Source: Zerene cesonia
Lineage: Eukaryota; Arthropoda; Insecta; Lepidoptera; Pieridae
Assembly: GCF_012273895.1 (NCBI RefSeq)
Contig: NC_052109.1
Coordinates: forward strand, 6,400,432-6,464,431
DNA: 64,000 nucleotides
Reading direction: 5' to 3'
In this document: positions 37,130-48,800 of the stretch, piece after piece
Layout of the letters: every line of letters starts with the position of its first letter
Numbering within the stretch: position 1 is the stretch's first letter
Notes under the pieces: generated by a model
Databases searched by the model: none
Told to the model about the DNA's origin: nothing
The model's input: only the letters and a program-made list of their open reading frames with translations
Position numbers and translations under genes: made by a program

Positions 37130-40100
37130 CCCGAAAGATTAATGTCCCCCTACACGGCTATCATCCGCCGCAGCGGCAACCCGTTCGAGCTGGCCCACGT
37201 GCTGGTGTCATGGCTCGCAGGCGCCGGCTACGACGCTTACGTGGTGGTGGGCTGCGCCAAGCAGGACGTGTGCCTCGCCATCCGGTATCGTACCACTTGC
37301 CCGGAGATTCCGGATGAGACTGAGGTAGGCCCAGGTTTTTAATTATTTGTTGTTATAGCAGTAACAGTCATGTCTTAAAATTTTAGCTGTGTAACTAACA
37401 TAGCTCATGAGATGCAGCCTCGTAACAGACGGATTGACAGACAGACAGACAGACGGAGAGCAAAGTATTAATAATTATGTTCCGTTTTATACTTTGGGTG
37501 CGGAAACCTAAAAAAAATTGTATATATAAGACTATATCTCCGTATTATATCTATCTATATATATAAAATTCTCGTGTCACAGTTTTCGTTGCCATACTCC
37601 TCCGAAACGGCTTGACCGATTCCTCTGAAATTTGGTAAGCATATTGGGTAGGTCTGAGAATCGGCCAACATCTATTTTTTATCCCGATATTCCTACGGGA
37701 TACGGACTTACGCGGGTGAAACCGCGGGGCGCAGCTAGTACATATATATTATCTTATAGGTGATTGAAGAACCACCGCCTCCAGAGGAAGAGCCTCGGTA
37801 CCGTCTCGTGCCTATACCAGACATGACTTCCAAGTATTGCAGGGAAATGGAGAAAAAAGAAGCGGAGAGGAGGCAAGCTGCTTTGGATAAAATTGAAAAT
37901 GAACGCTTAAGGAAAATTGCGGTAACTTTTAACTGAAATAATGAAGTCGAAAAATATCATGGATCTCTTCCATATATCAACATTTAAAGTAAATAGTACA
38001 CGTTTTTATATGACCTACTAATTATTAATTAATTATAAATATATGCATTCTACATAAGTGGAATATAATCAATTTGACTCTTAGCCTTTTAGTCTTTAGA
38101 TTTAAATAGATAGGTTTTATCAAAAACCTTGCTACATTTTTATAATATACATACTTTAATCACAAATACAACCTTTTTTTAATTTTTTTCCAGGAATTAG
38201 AGAAGCCACCGCCAGATGAAATTGATGGTTGGCGCACACATGCTTGGGTGCTCGTTTTGCCAGGTTTCCGGGGGGTGGAGGAGCCGTTTTTCATCGAGCC
38301 CAGTGAAGGAAACAGCCACCCGCTGGGGGCGCCGCAGTATCAGTTTTTGGATAGTGTTTACAATCATGAAAATTATTATGTGAGGATGTGAATAAAATCT
38401 AATATCAATATATTTTGATTTACATATAAATGCATATTAAAATATATATTAATTGTGGATGACCAAGTGTTATTGAAATTTGTTGTAAAAGTAACTGTTT
38501 AGTATTATCTGTGATCTTGTTTCCGGTTGTATTTGTTAAAATATTTGTACTTTTTAACGGATGACGCGCTAATATTTCTCTCATGATTTTCGTTCTTGAC
38601 AAGAAAAACGCTACAGCGACGAACAGAAAATTTCCAAACATATATGATAAGAGCTATTTACAAAATGGCAGGTTTTCGTTAAACTAAAACGTCAGATTCA
38701 AAAGATATGTTTATCAAGCTTACATTAAATTGTTTACTGCAGGTGAACCTCCAAAATTGCGAGAACGGTTTAGGTACCCTGAACTACGATCTAGGTGACC
38801 TGAGCTGCTGGGAACACCTTCTGGCTGGGGAACCATACTTCCGCCGTCAACTAGTTGGTATCGACCTGGCTGATAAGAAAACCGCCTTCGAAACGGAGAA
38901 GCACTTGGATGTTCCCTCTAGTTGGGTTGAAAAATTAGATATTACCGCAGATGGTATGGCGAATATTCCTGTTCCATTAACTACTAATACTGTCATACTT
39001 CAATAATTTCTGCTATTCCATAAAGTATTATATTGCCTGTGACCACGACTAACACCATAATAAATTTGATATATAGTTGTTTAATTATTGTGAATTTTCA
39101 ACGAGTTATTATCTTTTTTTCTAGATTTTGAACAGCGGTACCCCGGCAGTCACAAGGTGGTTCACTACAAGAAGGTTCTATTGGAGAAATTTTCACCTTA
39201 CTCTCAAAGGGACGGCATCGTCAAGAGAATCAAGATTTTTGACGATTATGCTCTAACCGTTCCACTGTTAACGTAATTTGTTCTTCCGTGTATAAACTTC
39301 AAAAAACATTAACGTGTTAAATGTATTCTCTATCTCTGGAATTTATAATTTAAAATTTATAGTACAAAAGCATTACAGATATTCTTTTCATTACGTATGG
39401 TGGGGCAATACATCCCTCTACACAAGCACTACAATAGCATCCTTCTATTTCTCCTTCTTCTGTAGGCGTGTGGGACCCGGTACGAGCTGGCCCAATTTGT
39501 GCACAAAAACATGCATCTATCGGTTTCAGATACGAATGGTACAAAAATAGAGTTGACAAAATGGAAACTATGAAAATGGATCATGTCAAGCGAGAAGTGA
39601 GAGAAACCTTCGCTGTTGGTAGAAGAGACCATTTATTAAGTTAGTATTTGATGTTTATTAAATTATTTAATTATATAATTACATCATTTGCTGTATAGAT
39701 AAAATGTACATAAAAGATGAATTGCTCTCGCATTAACGAACTGACACCCATCTTAACCTCCAAGCTCGTAGCATCCTAGCTCAAATGATCTGAAAGTTAT
39801 CAAATTTTGCTTGATGTCCATCCGAAAAAATACTGTTTATGTATATTCTGAACTTGTCATATTATTTCAGAGCACCTATATTCTTTGGACGCACCCCTTG
39901 TAACAGTAGAAGGAGTGAGGACGCTAGAGTTCAACTACTACGCCAGGATCGACCACCTTTCAAAGCTGGTGTGCACGCCGACTACTTTTGATGAATATTA
40001 TACGGATAGATCTGACAGGTTAGTGTACATCTACATGGCACGAAGAAAGAGTATTTTTAAAAGATATTGCCAAAAATGGTGGATGTTCTCAATTCGACAG

Positions 40101-42174
40101 TTTTTTTTTTGTTTGGTCCTCTATAACTCCGTGCTAACGCAAAGCCTGGGTAAGCGGATACTTTATAATATTTCCAAAGAAAAGTAAGCCCAAAAAAAAA
40201 ATGTTTCTTTTTTTATATCAATTAGCTGTTTAATGTAATAAGCTATGCTATGTATTTTGGTCCTATTTATATTACTTAATAGCAAATGTGCATTTCAATT
40301 TTTGTAGTATTTTGCTTTATTTCACATTGGTAACTGCTGACTGTTTCTTTGTCAATTGATACATTTGCTCTTTCAGACTTGAAACCCGCTTCATAATATA
40401 CAGTGAACCAACTAAATCCGAACCTAAACGTCAAGTGAAAGACATTATAGAGACATATTCTAGAAATGACGATATCCCAGCCAAAGAGGATATCTGGAAG
40501 AAAATTTTCCACATTCCAGAAGAAACCATCGAATTGCTCTATCACTACGCGTACAATTTTGTCACGAATAATACTAGATTTTTTCTGAAACCAAATCTCG
40601 CTGAGACAGGCGGTAAAATCCTATTCTATCCAGAAAAAACTTCTGGATACATTGTAAGTGTGTTGAACTACACTTTCAATTCATAAAAGTCGTAAATATT
40701 TCTTAATTATATTATGAAATAAGTATATTGATAATTTCAGTAGACAAAATGTTTCATTTCCTTGCTAATAAATAAATTATTTATTACAATAACACAGGCC
40801 GATCCATGTGCCAAACCACCTCGACCGTTAGACGTGTACTATGCACTCTGTGACAATATGGAGTGGGAACACAAAAGCAGGAAACACATCCGCGACAGAG
40901 AGACCGATATCAATGGCTACTTGAAAACGCGCCACAAGGAGCTTACAGAGCCAATGTTGTACGTCGCATTATTCGATACGGAGAGAAATGAGGCCGCCAA
41001 AAAGGGATGGAAGGAGCAGGTATGTTTATATTACTTGTATATTTGGATGTGATAATTATTATTAAAAAGTATTATCTGTATCCATTTGTTTCACTGAGAT
41101 ATAAATAAATAAGAGGGGAAAATAAAAAATATTGTAGTAAATATCAGTTTTGTTTCTCGTACAAATCATTTCATTGCAGTAAAAACTAAACGAGTATAAA
41201 TATGAAAACATTAATTACTAACATTTTGAGAAATTCCAAAATTCCATATAACATGCATGATGTATTTTTAGGAAGCTCAAAAAGCAGAAGTAACAGAAAG
41301 AGAAAAAGAAGCAGAAATAGATCCTTTGGCGCCATATTTAGCTCGAATGTTTGGATCAGGTCACGGTACTGGCGCTCCAATTACAATCAAGGAAGCCACA
41401 CTGATCAGGGAACAATGTATTAACGACTTTAGAGCGAAACAACTCGCTCGACAGAATCTCGTCCAAGAGAGGTTTGATAAGGTATACTTTGATTCTTAAT
41501 CATTTAATTGTCTCCGCTTTCGTCGAGGTTAGTTTATCATAGATAATGCTTATAACAAATTCATGCACTCTCATATGAAATTTTTATGTCTAAAATATAC
41601 GGGTGTGTCTCAAGGAACCTCTATTGTATCTAACTTCCATTATTCCCACTTATGTTTTAATTGCCTATGAAGCTGGTCTTTATGTCAATCTATATATTTT
41701 TTTTCTTAATTTTTCAGTTAAACAGTGAATACAAAGCAAAGCGCTTATGGTATTTGGCTAATCAATTTATTTTGACGCCTGAGAAGGAAAGCGTTTATTT
41801 CGCAGCAAGGTAAATAATATTGATATTTAATAATATATATAAAATTGATACATGGGTTCACATTAATTGCTAAATTATTATTCCTTTTAGTAAGTTTGCA
41901 AATAATTCTTTTTAGTTCCATTATATTATATGCAATAATTGAAGCTTTTGTTAGCTTTAATCTATTTCAAAATTGAAGATTAATTATATAGATTTGTAAT
42001 GTAATTTTTGGTTCTAGTGCCGAGTTAGCATTCAAAGTACATACACTTGAAGTACGTTTGACACGACATAGGGATCTGTCGGCGCCAAGGTATCAAATAC
42101 TTGAAGAATACTTGGAGAAACATCCCTTGCTCAAGGAATATAACCGAATGAGACATTATTATCGAATGAAATGA
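37130..42174 (+). CDS. DRC7: Dynein regulatory complex subunit 7 (lobo/CCDC135), 5' end missing
   Basis: DRC7 is a nexin-dynein regulatory complex subunit of motile cilia and sperm flagella; the fly gene is lost boys (lobo). Twelve exons join in frame: 37130-37324, 37760-37921, 38194-38379, 38743-38953, 39125-39272, 39530-39639, 39871-40018, 40377-40653, 40798-41019, 41272-41481, 41718-41809, 42018-42174 (TGA), all GT-AG, 705 residues. Recognisable blocks are GAGYDAYVVVG, THAWVLVLPG, the YEWYKNR block, FDTERNEAAKKGW and IDPLAPYLARMF, in the same order and spacing as vertebrate DRC7. The acceptor at 39530 was chosen because it alone keeps the frame and gives the family's spacing before YEWYKNR. 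About 170 N-terminal residues usual for the family are absent, so the true start lies upstream or in missing sequence. In the transglutaminase-like domain the family's GNC is GNP and FID is FIE. The first intron shown carries a chimeric Helitron. Confidence 0.93.
37428..37452 (+). repeat. Tetranucleotide microsatellite (ACAG)n
   Basis: Imperfect ACAG run in a DRC7 intron. Confidence 0.8.
37550..37738 (+). mobile_element. Chimeric non-autonomous Helitron (family B head, family A tail)
   Basis: The first part (AAAATTCTCGTGTCACAG to CGGCCAACATC) matches family B, seen complete at 60494-60672. From TATCCCGATATTCCTACGGG onward it matches family A, including the CGCGG-GTGAAA-CCGCG hairpin and terminal CTAG followed by T. 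It sits in the first visible intron of DRC7, ending 21 bp before the exon at 37760. Confidence 0.75.
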
Positions 42175-42437
42175 TGTGATTTATATCGTAAATAGATTAT
42201 TTTAGAAATATATTGTTTTACGGTACGTTTGAAATATTGTATTTTTTTTTCAACACAGAAAAAATCTAATCTAATTGTATGTCTCATAGTCAAAAAGCTA
42301 CGTATATACTCTTGATCTAATGTGATTTCTGCGTCTCGGAAAAGTAGTATCTATGTCCAATAGTACACTTGAGTAGACAGAACTTTGTAATTATTGTATG
42401 TTTGTGTTTGTGTATATAATATGTATCAATAATAATA

Positions 42438-42631
42438 TCCTACTAATATTATAAATGCGAAAATTTCTAAGGATGTGTGTGCGTTTGTTGCTCGCAAAAA
42501 CTACTGAACCGATTGCGATAAAATTTGGTACGTAGACAGCTGGACAACTGGAATAACATTTAGGCAACTTTTTATCCCGATATTCCTACGGGATTCGGAC
42601 TTACGCGGGTGAAACCTCGGGGCGCAGTTAG
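42438..42631 (+). mobile_element. Family A Helitron-like copy, 3' of DRC7
   Basis: A|TCCTACTAATATTATAAATG start and a normal core. The hairpin region reads ACCTCGGGGCGCAG, and the terminal CTAG is changed to TTAG. It lies between the convergent 3' ends of DRC7 and FRMD8. Confidence 0.8.
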
Positions 42632-42809
42632 TATATAATATAATTGATAGTGATGATGTGTGATTCCGCCGTGACCGTGAGCAAACACGAGCTGGGGCAT
42701 CTAGTTGGCAAGATACCGCTGGGGAGGGATAGTCCTTCCAGGGCAATATACAATATAATATCCATTTAATATTCAATTTGTAGGTTAATATTTACATTTT
42801 TTTTTTGTT

Positions 42810-42815
42810 TTTATT
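42810..42815 (-). terminator. Poly(A) signal of FRMD8
   Basis: AATAAA on the minus strand, 58 bp downstream of the FRMD8 stop codon and the nearest canonical signal. Position and distance are as expected for a short 3' untranslated region. Confidence 0.6.
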
Positions 42816-42872
42816 AAAATTAATGTAGAGAATAATGAATGACAAAATAAGACAACGTTCGTCACAAATATT

Positions 42873-45800
42873 TTAATGTTTCGGTAATATCCAAGATGGC
42901 TGCGGGTGGTGTATCCCCGTGGACCAGTCCCCCGCGCCCCCCAGCAGGTTGCCGCGGCCGTCGTGCGTCGCCAGCGCGAGCCGGGACAGCTTGTTGGCGA
43001 GGCGCCGCTGGGGAGAGTCCGGGCGGGAGAGCGGGGGGAGGGATATGCTGCCCGAGTCTGGAAATATTTTTACAATGGAGCTGGTGGGTCGCCTGATGGT
43101 AAGCGCTACCACCGCCCATGAACATTTGGAAAGGCGGAAGGTCGATTGTAGACCTTACGCCTCTACAAATGGATTGCCGACTTCTAATTTGAAAGGTTTT
43201 CAGAAAGGATTGACAAGAGGAAGGGTATGCAAAAGGATATGGGTCTCCGGCTCCCCCACTCACCCAACGAAACACAGTAGCATGCCACTGCTTCACTGTT
43301 ATTTCCCCAGTGCGAGCTACACCAATTCGTACCGAAGAGTGCTCGATTCCCATATAATATAAAAACTCTTAGACGGGTATCAAATTCATTCGGGCATTTA
43401 ATTTAGTTCATGGTTTGGAAACATGAAGCGCATTGAGTAAACACGCTTTATTTAACAAAATTATCTCACCTGTCTATACAAAGCAAATTATATAATCCTG
43501 CCGATCCTAGTCCGAATAATAAGATAAACTCATGAAATTATATTATATTGTCACGGAACCTGCATACGTGGACAAAGCTTGTAATCAATTTTGCGATTAA
43601 AATGACTTAAAATCGCGTCTAAAGAAGTCGGTTACATACCAACGTACAGGTGAAGCTAACAAAGGCGCATGAAAAAATACTAACCTTAATTGTCTCTGAA
43701 CTAGAATGAACCTAGTTGACCTGTGAATTCCGTAAACTAAATAATATTTTTTTATCACCAGTGTCACTCACCTGAATGATAGTCATAATTAGCGTGGTCA
43801 CTCGGCGTCTCTTGGCCGAGTCGCTTTCTGTACTCGCCCGCGAAATGCTCTATCAGCGTATCCATCATCACGGCTTGTTTTGAAAACACCTGCAAAATAA
43901 CAAATTCTATACGAAAAAAATAAAAATACTCATGATTCTAAATAGCTTCTATTCATCATTCATCATAATTCTAAAGTACTACGTCTACTGTCTTGCATAT
44001 CAGGATGACTATCACCAATTTTTGATGATCCTCTCCATCTGTCACTTATACCTGCAATATCTTGGAGACCCGTAGACCATTTTCCACCACCATAAACTGC
44101 AGGAACAGGCACGGCAGACAGTCTTCATTGTCGTCTGATGGTAGACCGATGTCCCAGGATAGCTCCTCATATAGAAGGCCCAGTAACACCGTCTATTGTA
44201 GGATAGGTAGATGTCTGAAGAATCTGTTTGTGACTTGACTAAACTATTATTTTTTTTTTTATAGAATTGGCTAAAAGACAGTTTTTTTACTGGGATTGTT
44301 TTTATATACATATTATAGGTCAATCTTAAGTGATTTGTTCAAAAGTTTAACAAATTTATGAAGGTGATATGTGTGGACATTTTTATTTATGGCCATATTA
44401 TACAAAATCCAACTTAGATATAACATACTAGCTGTCCACAATTTCGCTGAGTAGTGAAAAGAAATTCCCATGGAAATGAGACGTTTCACATAGCCTATAT
44501 CACCCCTCCTATAGCCTCTTAGCTCCAGATCCAAAAATCATATCATGTAATCGTGACAGAAAGACATAAAAACAAGCGCACTTTCGCATTTAATTTAAAT
44601 TTTCTCTAATTCGTAAAGTTATATTATTCTGCATATTCTAGAACATATAACCTGGTTCAATTGAGGCTTAAAATGACGCAAATCTGACGGATGCGAAGAG
44701 AGAAAAAGACTCTGTATATTTTTCTCATACTCACACTTTCAGTATCGTCAATAACGTAAACACCATTGGAATTGACAGCGACCAGAACTGGTATGTCTTC
44801 GTGAGTGAGCAAGCTGGTCAGACTTCGGACTGGCTGCTCGATCTGACCTTGGAAGAACGCAGCGCTGGAAATACAGTTCTAAGATGATAATTAGAAGGAG
44901 TATTTTCATATATCACTGTGTCTTTATTTTGCAGAAAAATTCCATCCAATGTGAACCTTTAGTGTCAAATTAGTGTTTTATATTTTTGTACCCCAAAATT
45001 TCTAATGGAAATTTAAATGAGAGATTTTTAGTGGCATCATCATTAATAATTAAGGATTTTTTTTTACCGTTCAGGATATAGGTATAATATTCATGCGAGC
45101 TTCTTTCAATATTCAAACATTTAAATTTGAACCCACTGATAACTACTAAACTAAGACTTTCATTGTTTATTCTTGATGCAAGTAAACTTGGATACAGAGT
45201 TACAACCAAGTTTCCTGGATGGATGGATATTTGTTGGTGGTCATTTGGTTCTGTTACCATAATAGTGAGTGGATAATGTGTGGATAGTGAGCGAATAAGT
45301 GTGTGGGTAGTGGGCACTCACCCATAAGTAGGCAGTGTTCTGGTATGAGCGAGGTACTTGTGGCGCAACTTTCGTGGCGGAGCTGCTGGTGGCCTTTGGG
45401 CCTGCTCCAGTAACTTAGCTTCAGGGCTACCCTTACGACCGGCGGGTAGTAACCGCGCCCAACGACCAGAGCGCGCGTGTTTGGGGAGATACTTGTCTTG
45501 GTTTTCCCTGATAACGTTCTATTATTGTAATCAGATACGTAAACAAAATGAAAATTAATTAATGGAATAATGGATTTAAAATTTTTTGTGTGGACGAAAT
45601 TGATGACGTAAAGTAAATAACAAATGATACATTGTAGTAAAAAAAATATTCTGAGATGACGTGATGAAGAAAATTATTATAAAACAATTGAGACTCTTGT
45701 ATAAGAAATTTTCTGTGAAAATTTAAATTCATTTAACTTTACTTGAGACTAAAAAACACCCGAATCCCTATATCCATGTACCTAAAACTCACCTAAAAAA

Positions 45801-48800
45801 CTTAGCAGTGTGTCGATGTGGGTCATATGGCCCCAGCTGTATGCGCGCCTGAAGGCCGCCCAGCATCAGAGCTTGAGCGCTCTCTAGCGGATACCGCCCA
45901 GTCACCACGTTGTGTCGCGCTTCCTCATATAGCAACTCTTGGATACGAGAATCCCTGAAGAGTAGCGCCTTTTACCTTAGGGTAATCTAGTTTATGGAGC
46001 TAATGAGTGCCTTATTAAGGAATTAAATAAGCTTAAGACCAGACTAAGTTAAATAATATTAACATTATAATGAAGCGGGTCAAATATGCCCAATGATATT
46101 TACTGTGTTAGTATTGTTATTAAATTAAAAAAGTACTAGACATCTCGATCAATTGAGCTATTTATTGCAAACTTAATGAAAGAACACGTTTTCTTTTAGT
46201 TGCACTGTGCACTGTTTTTCTAACAGCAATGATCGAAAGAATGGTAAAATTATTCCTCATATAAGAAAACCACATTTATATATACAAATACAATATTTAC
46301 ATAAACATACAAACTCAACATTTATATAAACAATTTGACTTATTATAGGAGCACTTTTGAATCGTCATAAAGCAGTTTCTACAAAAATAAAAAAGTGAAG
46401 TCCCGTGTCCCCTACTGGGGTATGGGGCAGATGATATATATCTGTTTCACTGATCGATTTTTTTTTATGGACAAGTAGGTGATCAGCCTTCTGTGTCCTG
46501 CCAGACCGAGACGGTTTTTTTTATTGCGCGTCTCCACCCGGAATCGAACCCAGAACCTCTCGGATCTACGCTCACGCGTTAACCAACGAGGCGGAAAACA
46601 ACAAAAATACCAGATTCCTAAAAATATATAATTTATATCTAGTTCAGTATCGTAGTACTACACGTACTTTATCCCTTCCTCCAAATGCTTAGGAAAGAAC
46701 ACATTCCTCTGCAATCTGAGCGCGGGTTGGTCTCGCGAGCGCCGCGAGTCAGACGCGTGGCCGTACCGCTGTAACAACTTCTGCCAACCCGCCCATATCT
46801 TCCACGGACAATGGTGCGGCTTTAATTGGATTTCTGGAAAGTTCTGTGCTTTGAGACTAGTGGGAGAATTTAGCACAGTTTCTCCCTGATCTCCGTATTA
46901 CTAGATCCTAATGACTTACACGTTACAATTTAGGTCCGTAACGAGAAAAGTTATTGTGAAAAGAGAAAACGTTTTTAATTTTTCATATATGTAATATTTT
47001 CACACAAAAGCAGCTGGACGGATTTCAATATTTTCTCACCATAAAAAAGGTTTATCATCACTGAACCACATAGGCTGATTATCATTTGTGAAGCCAAGGC
47101 GAACAGCTAGCACATTGTAAGTTATAACTTACTAGTTTCGTCGTTTCGTCGCATGAAAGATAGCCTCGGGGTTTTTCTCGCATGTTCTCGTTCCCGTGGG
47201 ATTTCCGGGATAAAAATGTTTTTCATATCCTATGTCCCTCCCCCGGTTCTAAGCTACCTCTGCACAAATTTTCAGCCAAATCGGTTAATCCGTTCTTGAG
47301 CTATAAATAGTGTAACTAGCACCACTATCTTTTATATATATCTTATATCTTTAAACGAGCAATTCTTGTATATATATTAGATATTCAATATTTAGTAGAA
47401 ACTTACCCAACAGAGGACTGCACATCCACAACGCGAACACATTAGCGGCAAGATTCCTTACGCTGGGTGTATTTAACCCTAACTCCTCTGCCGATAGTAC
47501 GGCGTTGAGGAACCTAGATGCTGTGACACATGATGGCACTTCTTCCGAACTCATCTCCACCATAACGGCCACTCGTGACATTAGATACACGCAAGTAACT
47601 GGGTTCGAGGTACCCGTCGAAGATGATGCTGTACTGCCTGATGATCCTGGTAATAAATTCTTGGGTGCTAGAGATCAAATTTTTGATAATAAATCCCTAA
47701 AAAGCTAACCACGTAGACACATTAATTATTACTTAAATTTCACTATCTGTTTATCTCACTAATGTCTTCTTAAACCAAAATTTTCATTCCTAGTGAAAGT
47801 TGGACACTTAAATCTTTGCTTAGATATCTAACTACTTATTTATACTACTATAATTTTATACACACACATTCTCGTAAATAAGCTAAGTGTTTTCTTCTAC
47901 TAGTTTGTGGTACTCACCAGGTAGTGGTGGTGAAATGGCGCTAGACGAGCTCCCACCACTGGTGATGGGTTCGGTGGTACTAAAGGATCCTGCAGCTATG
48001 CTACTGGAACCCGTCTGGTTTGAACAACTACTTAGGTTTGATCCTGGAAGCGAAGTAAGTCTAGACTTATAATTTCGTATTCATTCTTTTTTGTACATAG
48101 AGTATATAATTATAGAGAAGAAAAGATCTTAAGTAAATAAAAGTGTAAGCTTAAAGCTGTATTGTATACTCACAACATATTTTGTAAGGATTTCATAATC
48201 AACTTTATTTAAAAAACCTGCTGGCAAATTTTAAATACGTAAAATCGTCTAATTGGCAGTTAGCTATATCTATCTCTATCAGGTTTCACCAATGGACGTA
48301 GTATCCTAAAACCCACTTAATAAAAAAAACTAATAACATACAAAAAATCATATCGTCATCCAATTAGACACATCTTATGGTCACCCTATTACACGCGAGT
48401 GTGCCTCCCACATTACCCCTCTTGCTTGCCTAGCTTTTCATATACCAGTTTTCTGTTACATAATGCCCATTACCTTAATATTTTTTTTTCATCAAAGATT
48501 CATAAACTATTCTAAAACCCACCCATAACACTTTTCTCCAAGGAATCCGAACTATTGCTCTCCTTCGAGTCGGGCAGTGGCTTGTGCGAATCGTGTTTGT
48601 CCCAGTCATTATGCCGGCCCAAAGGGCTATAAGACAAGTGGGGCAACCTCTGGGACACGGAGTACAAATGCGCATTCACTTCAGCTTGGAGTTTCTGACT
48701 TTGCACTGAATAGTATTCTTCGCGTGATCTGAATTCGCTGGAAATTGTAAAACGATGAAGTTATTAAAACACAATTTATTCATTATATTATTAACCCGAC

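Noticed and set aside
39314..39550. Alternative upstream acceptors for DRC7 exon 6 (39438, 39466)
   Set aside because: Neither joins in frame to the donor at 39272. The acceptor at 39530 does, and restores the expected spacing to the YEWYKNR block.
42862..43353. 163-codon minus-strand ORF and 147-codon plus-strand ORF
   Set aside because: They overlap the GC-rich final exon of FRMD8 and the adjoining SINE. The real FRMD8 frame is a different one, continuous with the upstream exons and ending at 42873.
46538..46592. Possible tRNA gene from the B-box match
   Set aside because: A and B boxes are present but no acceptor stem closes, and the sequence runs directly into a SINE body that recurs elsewhere.
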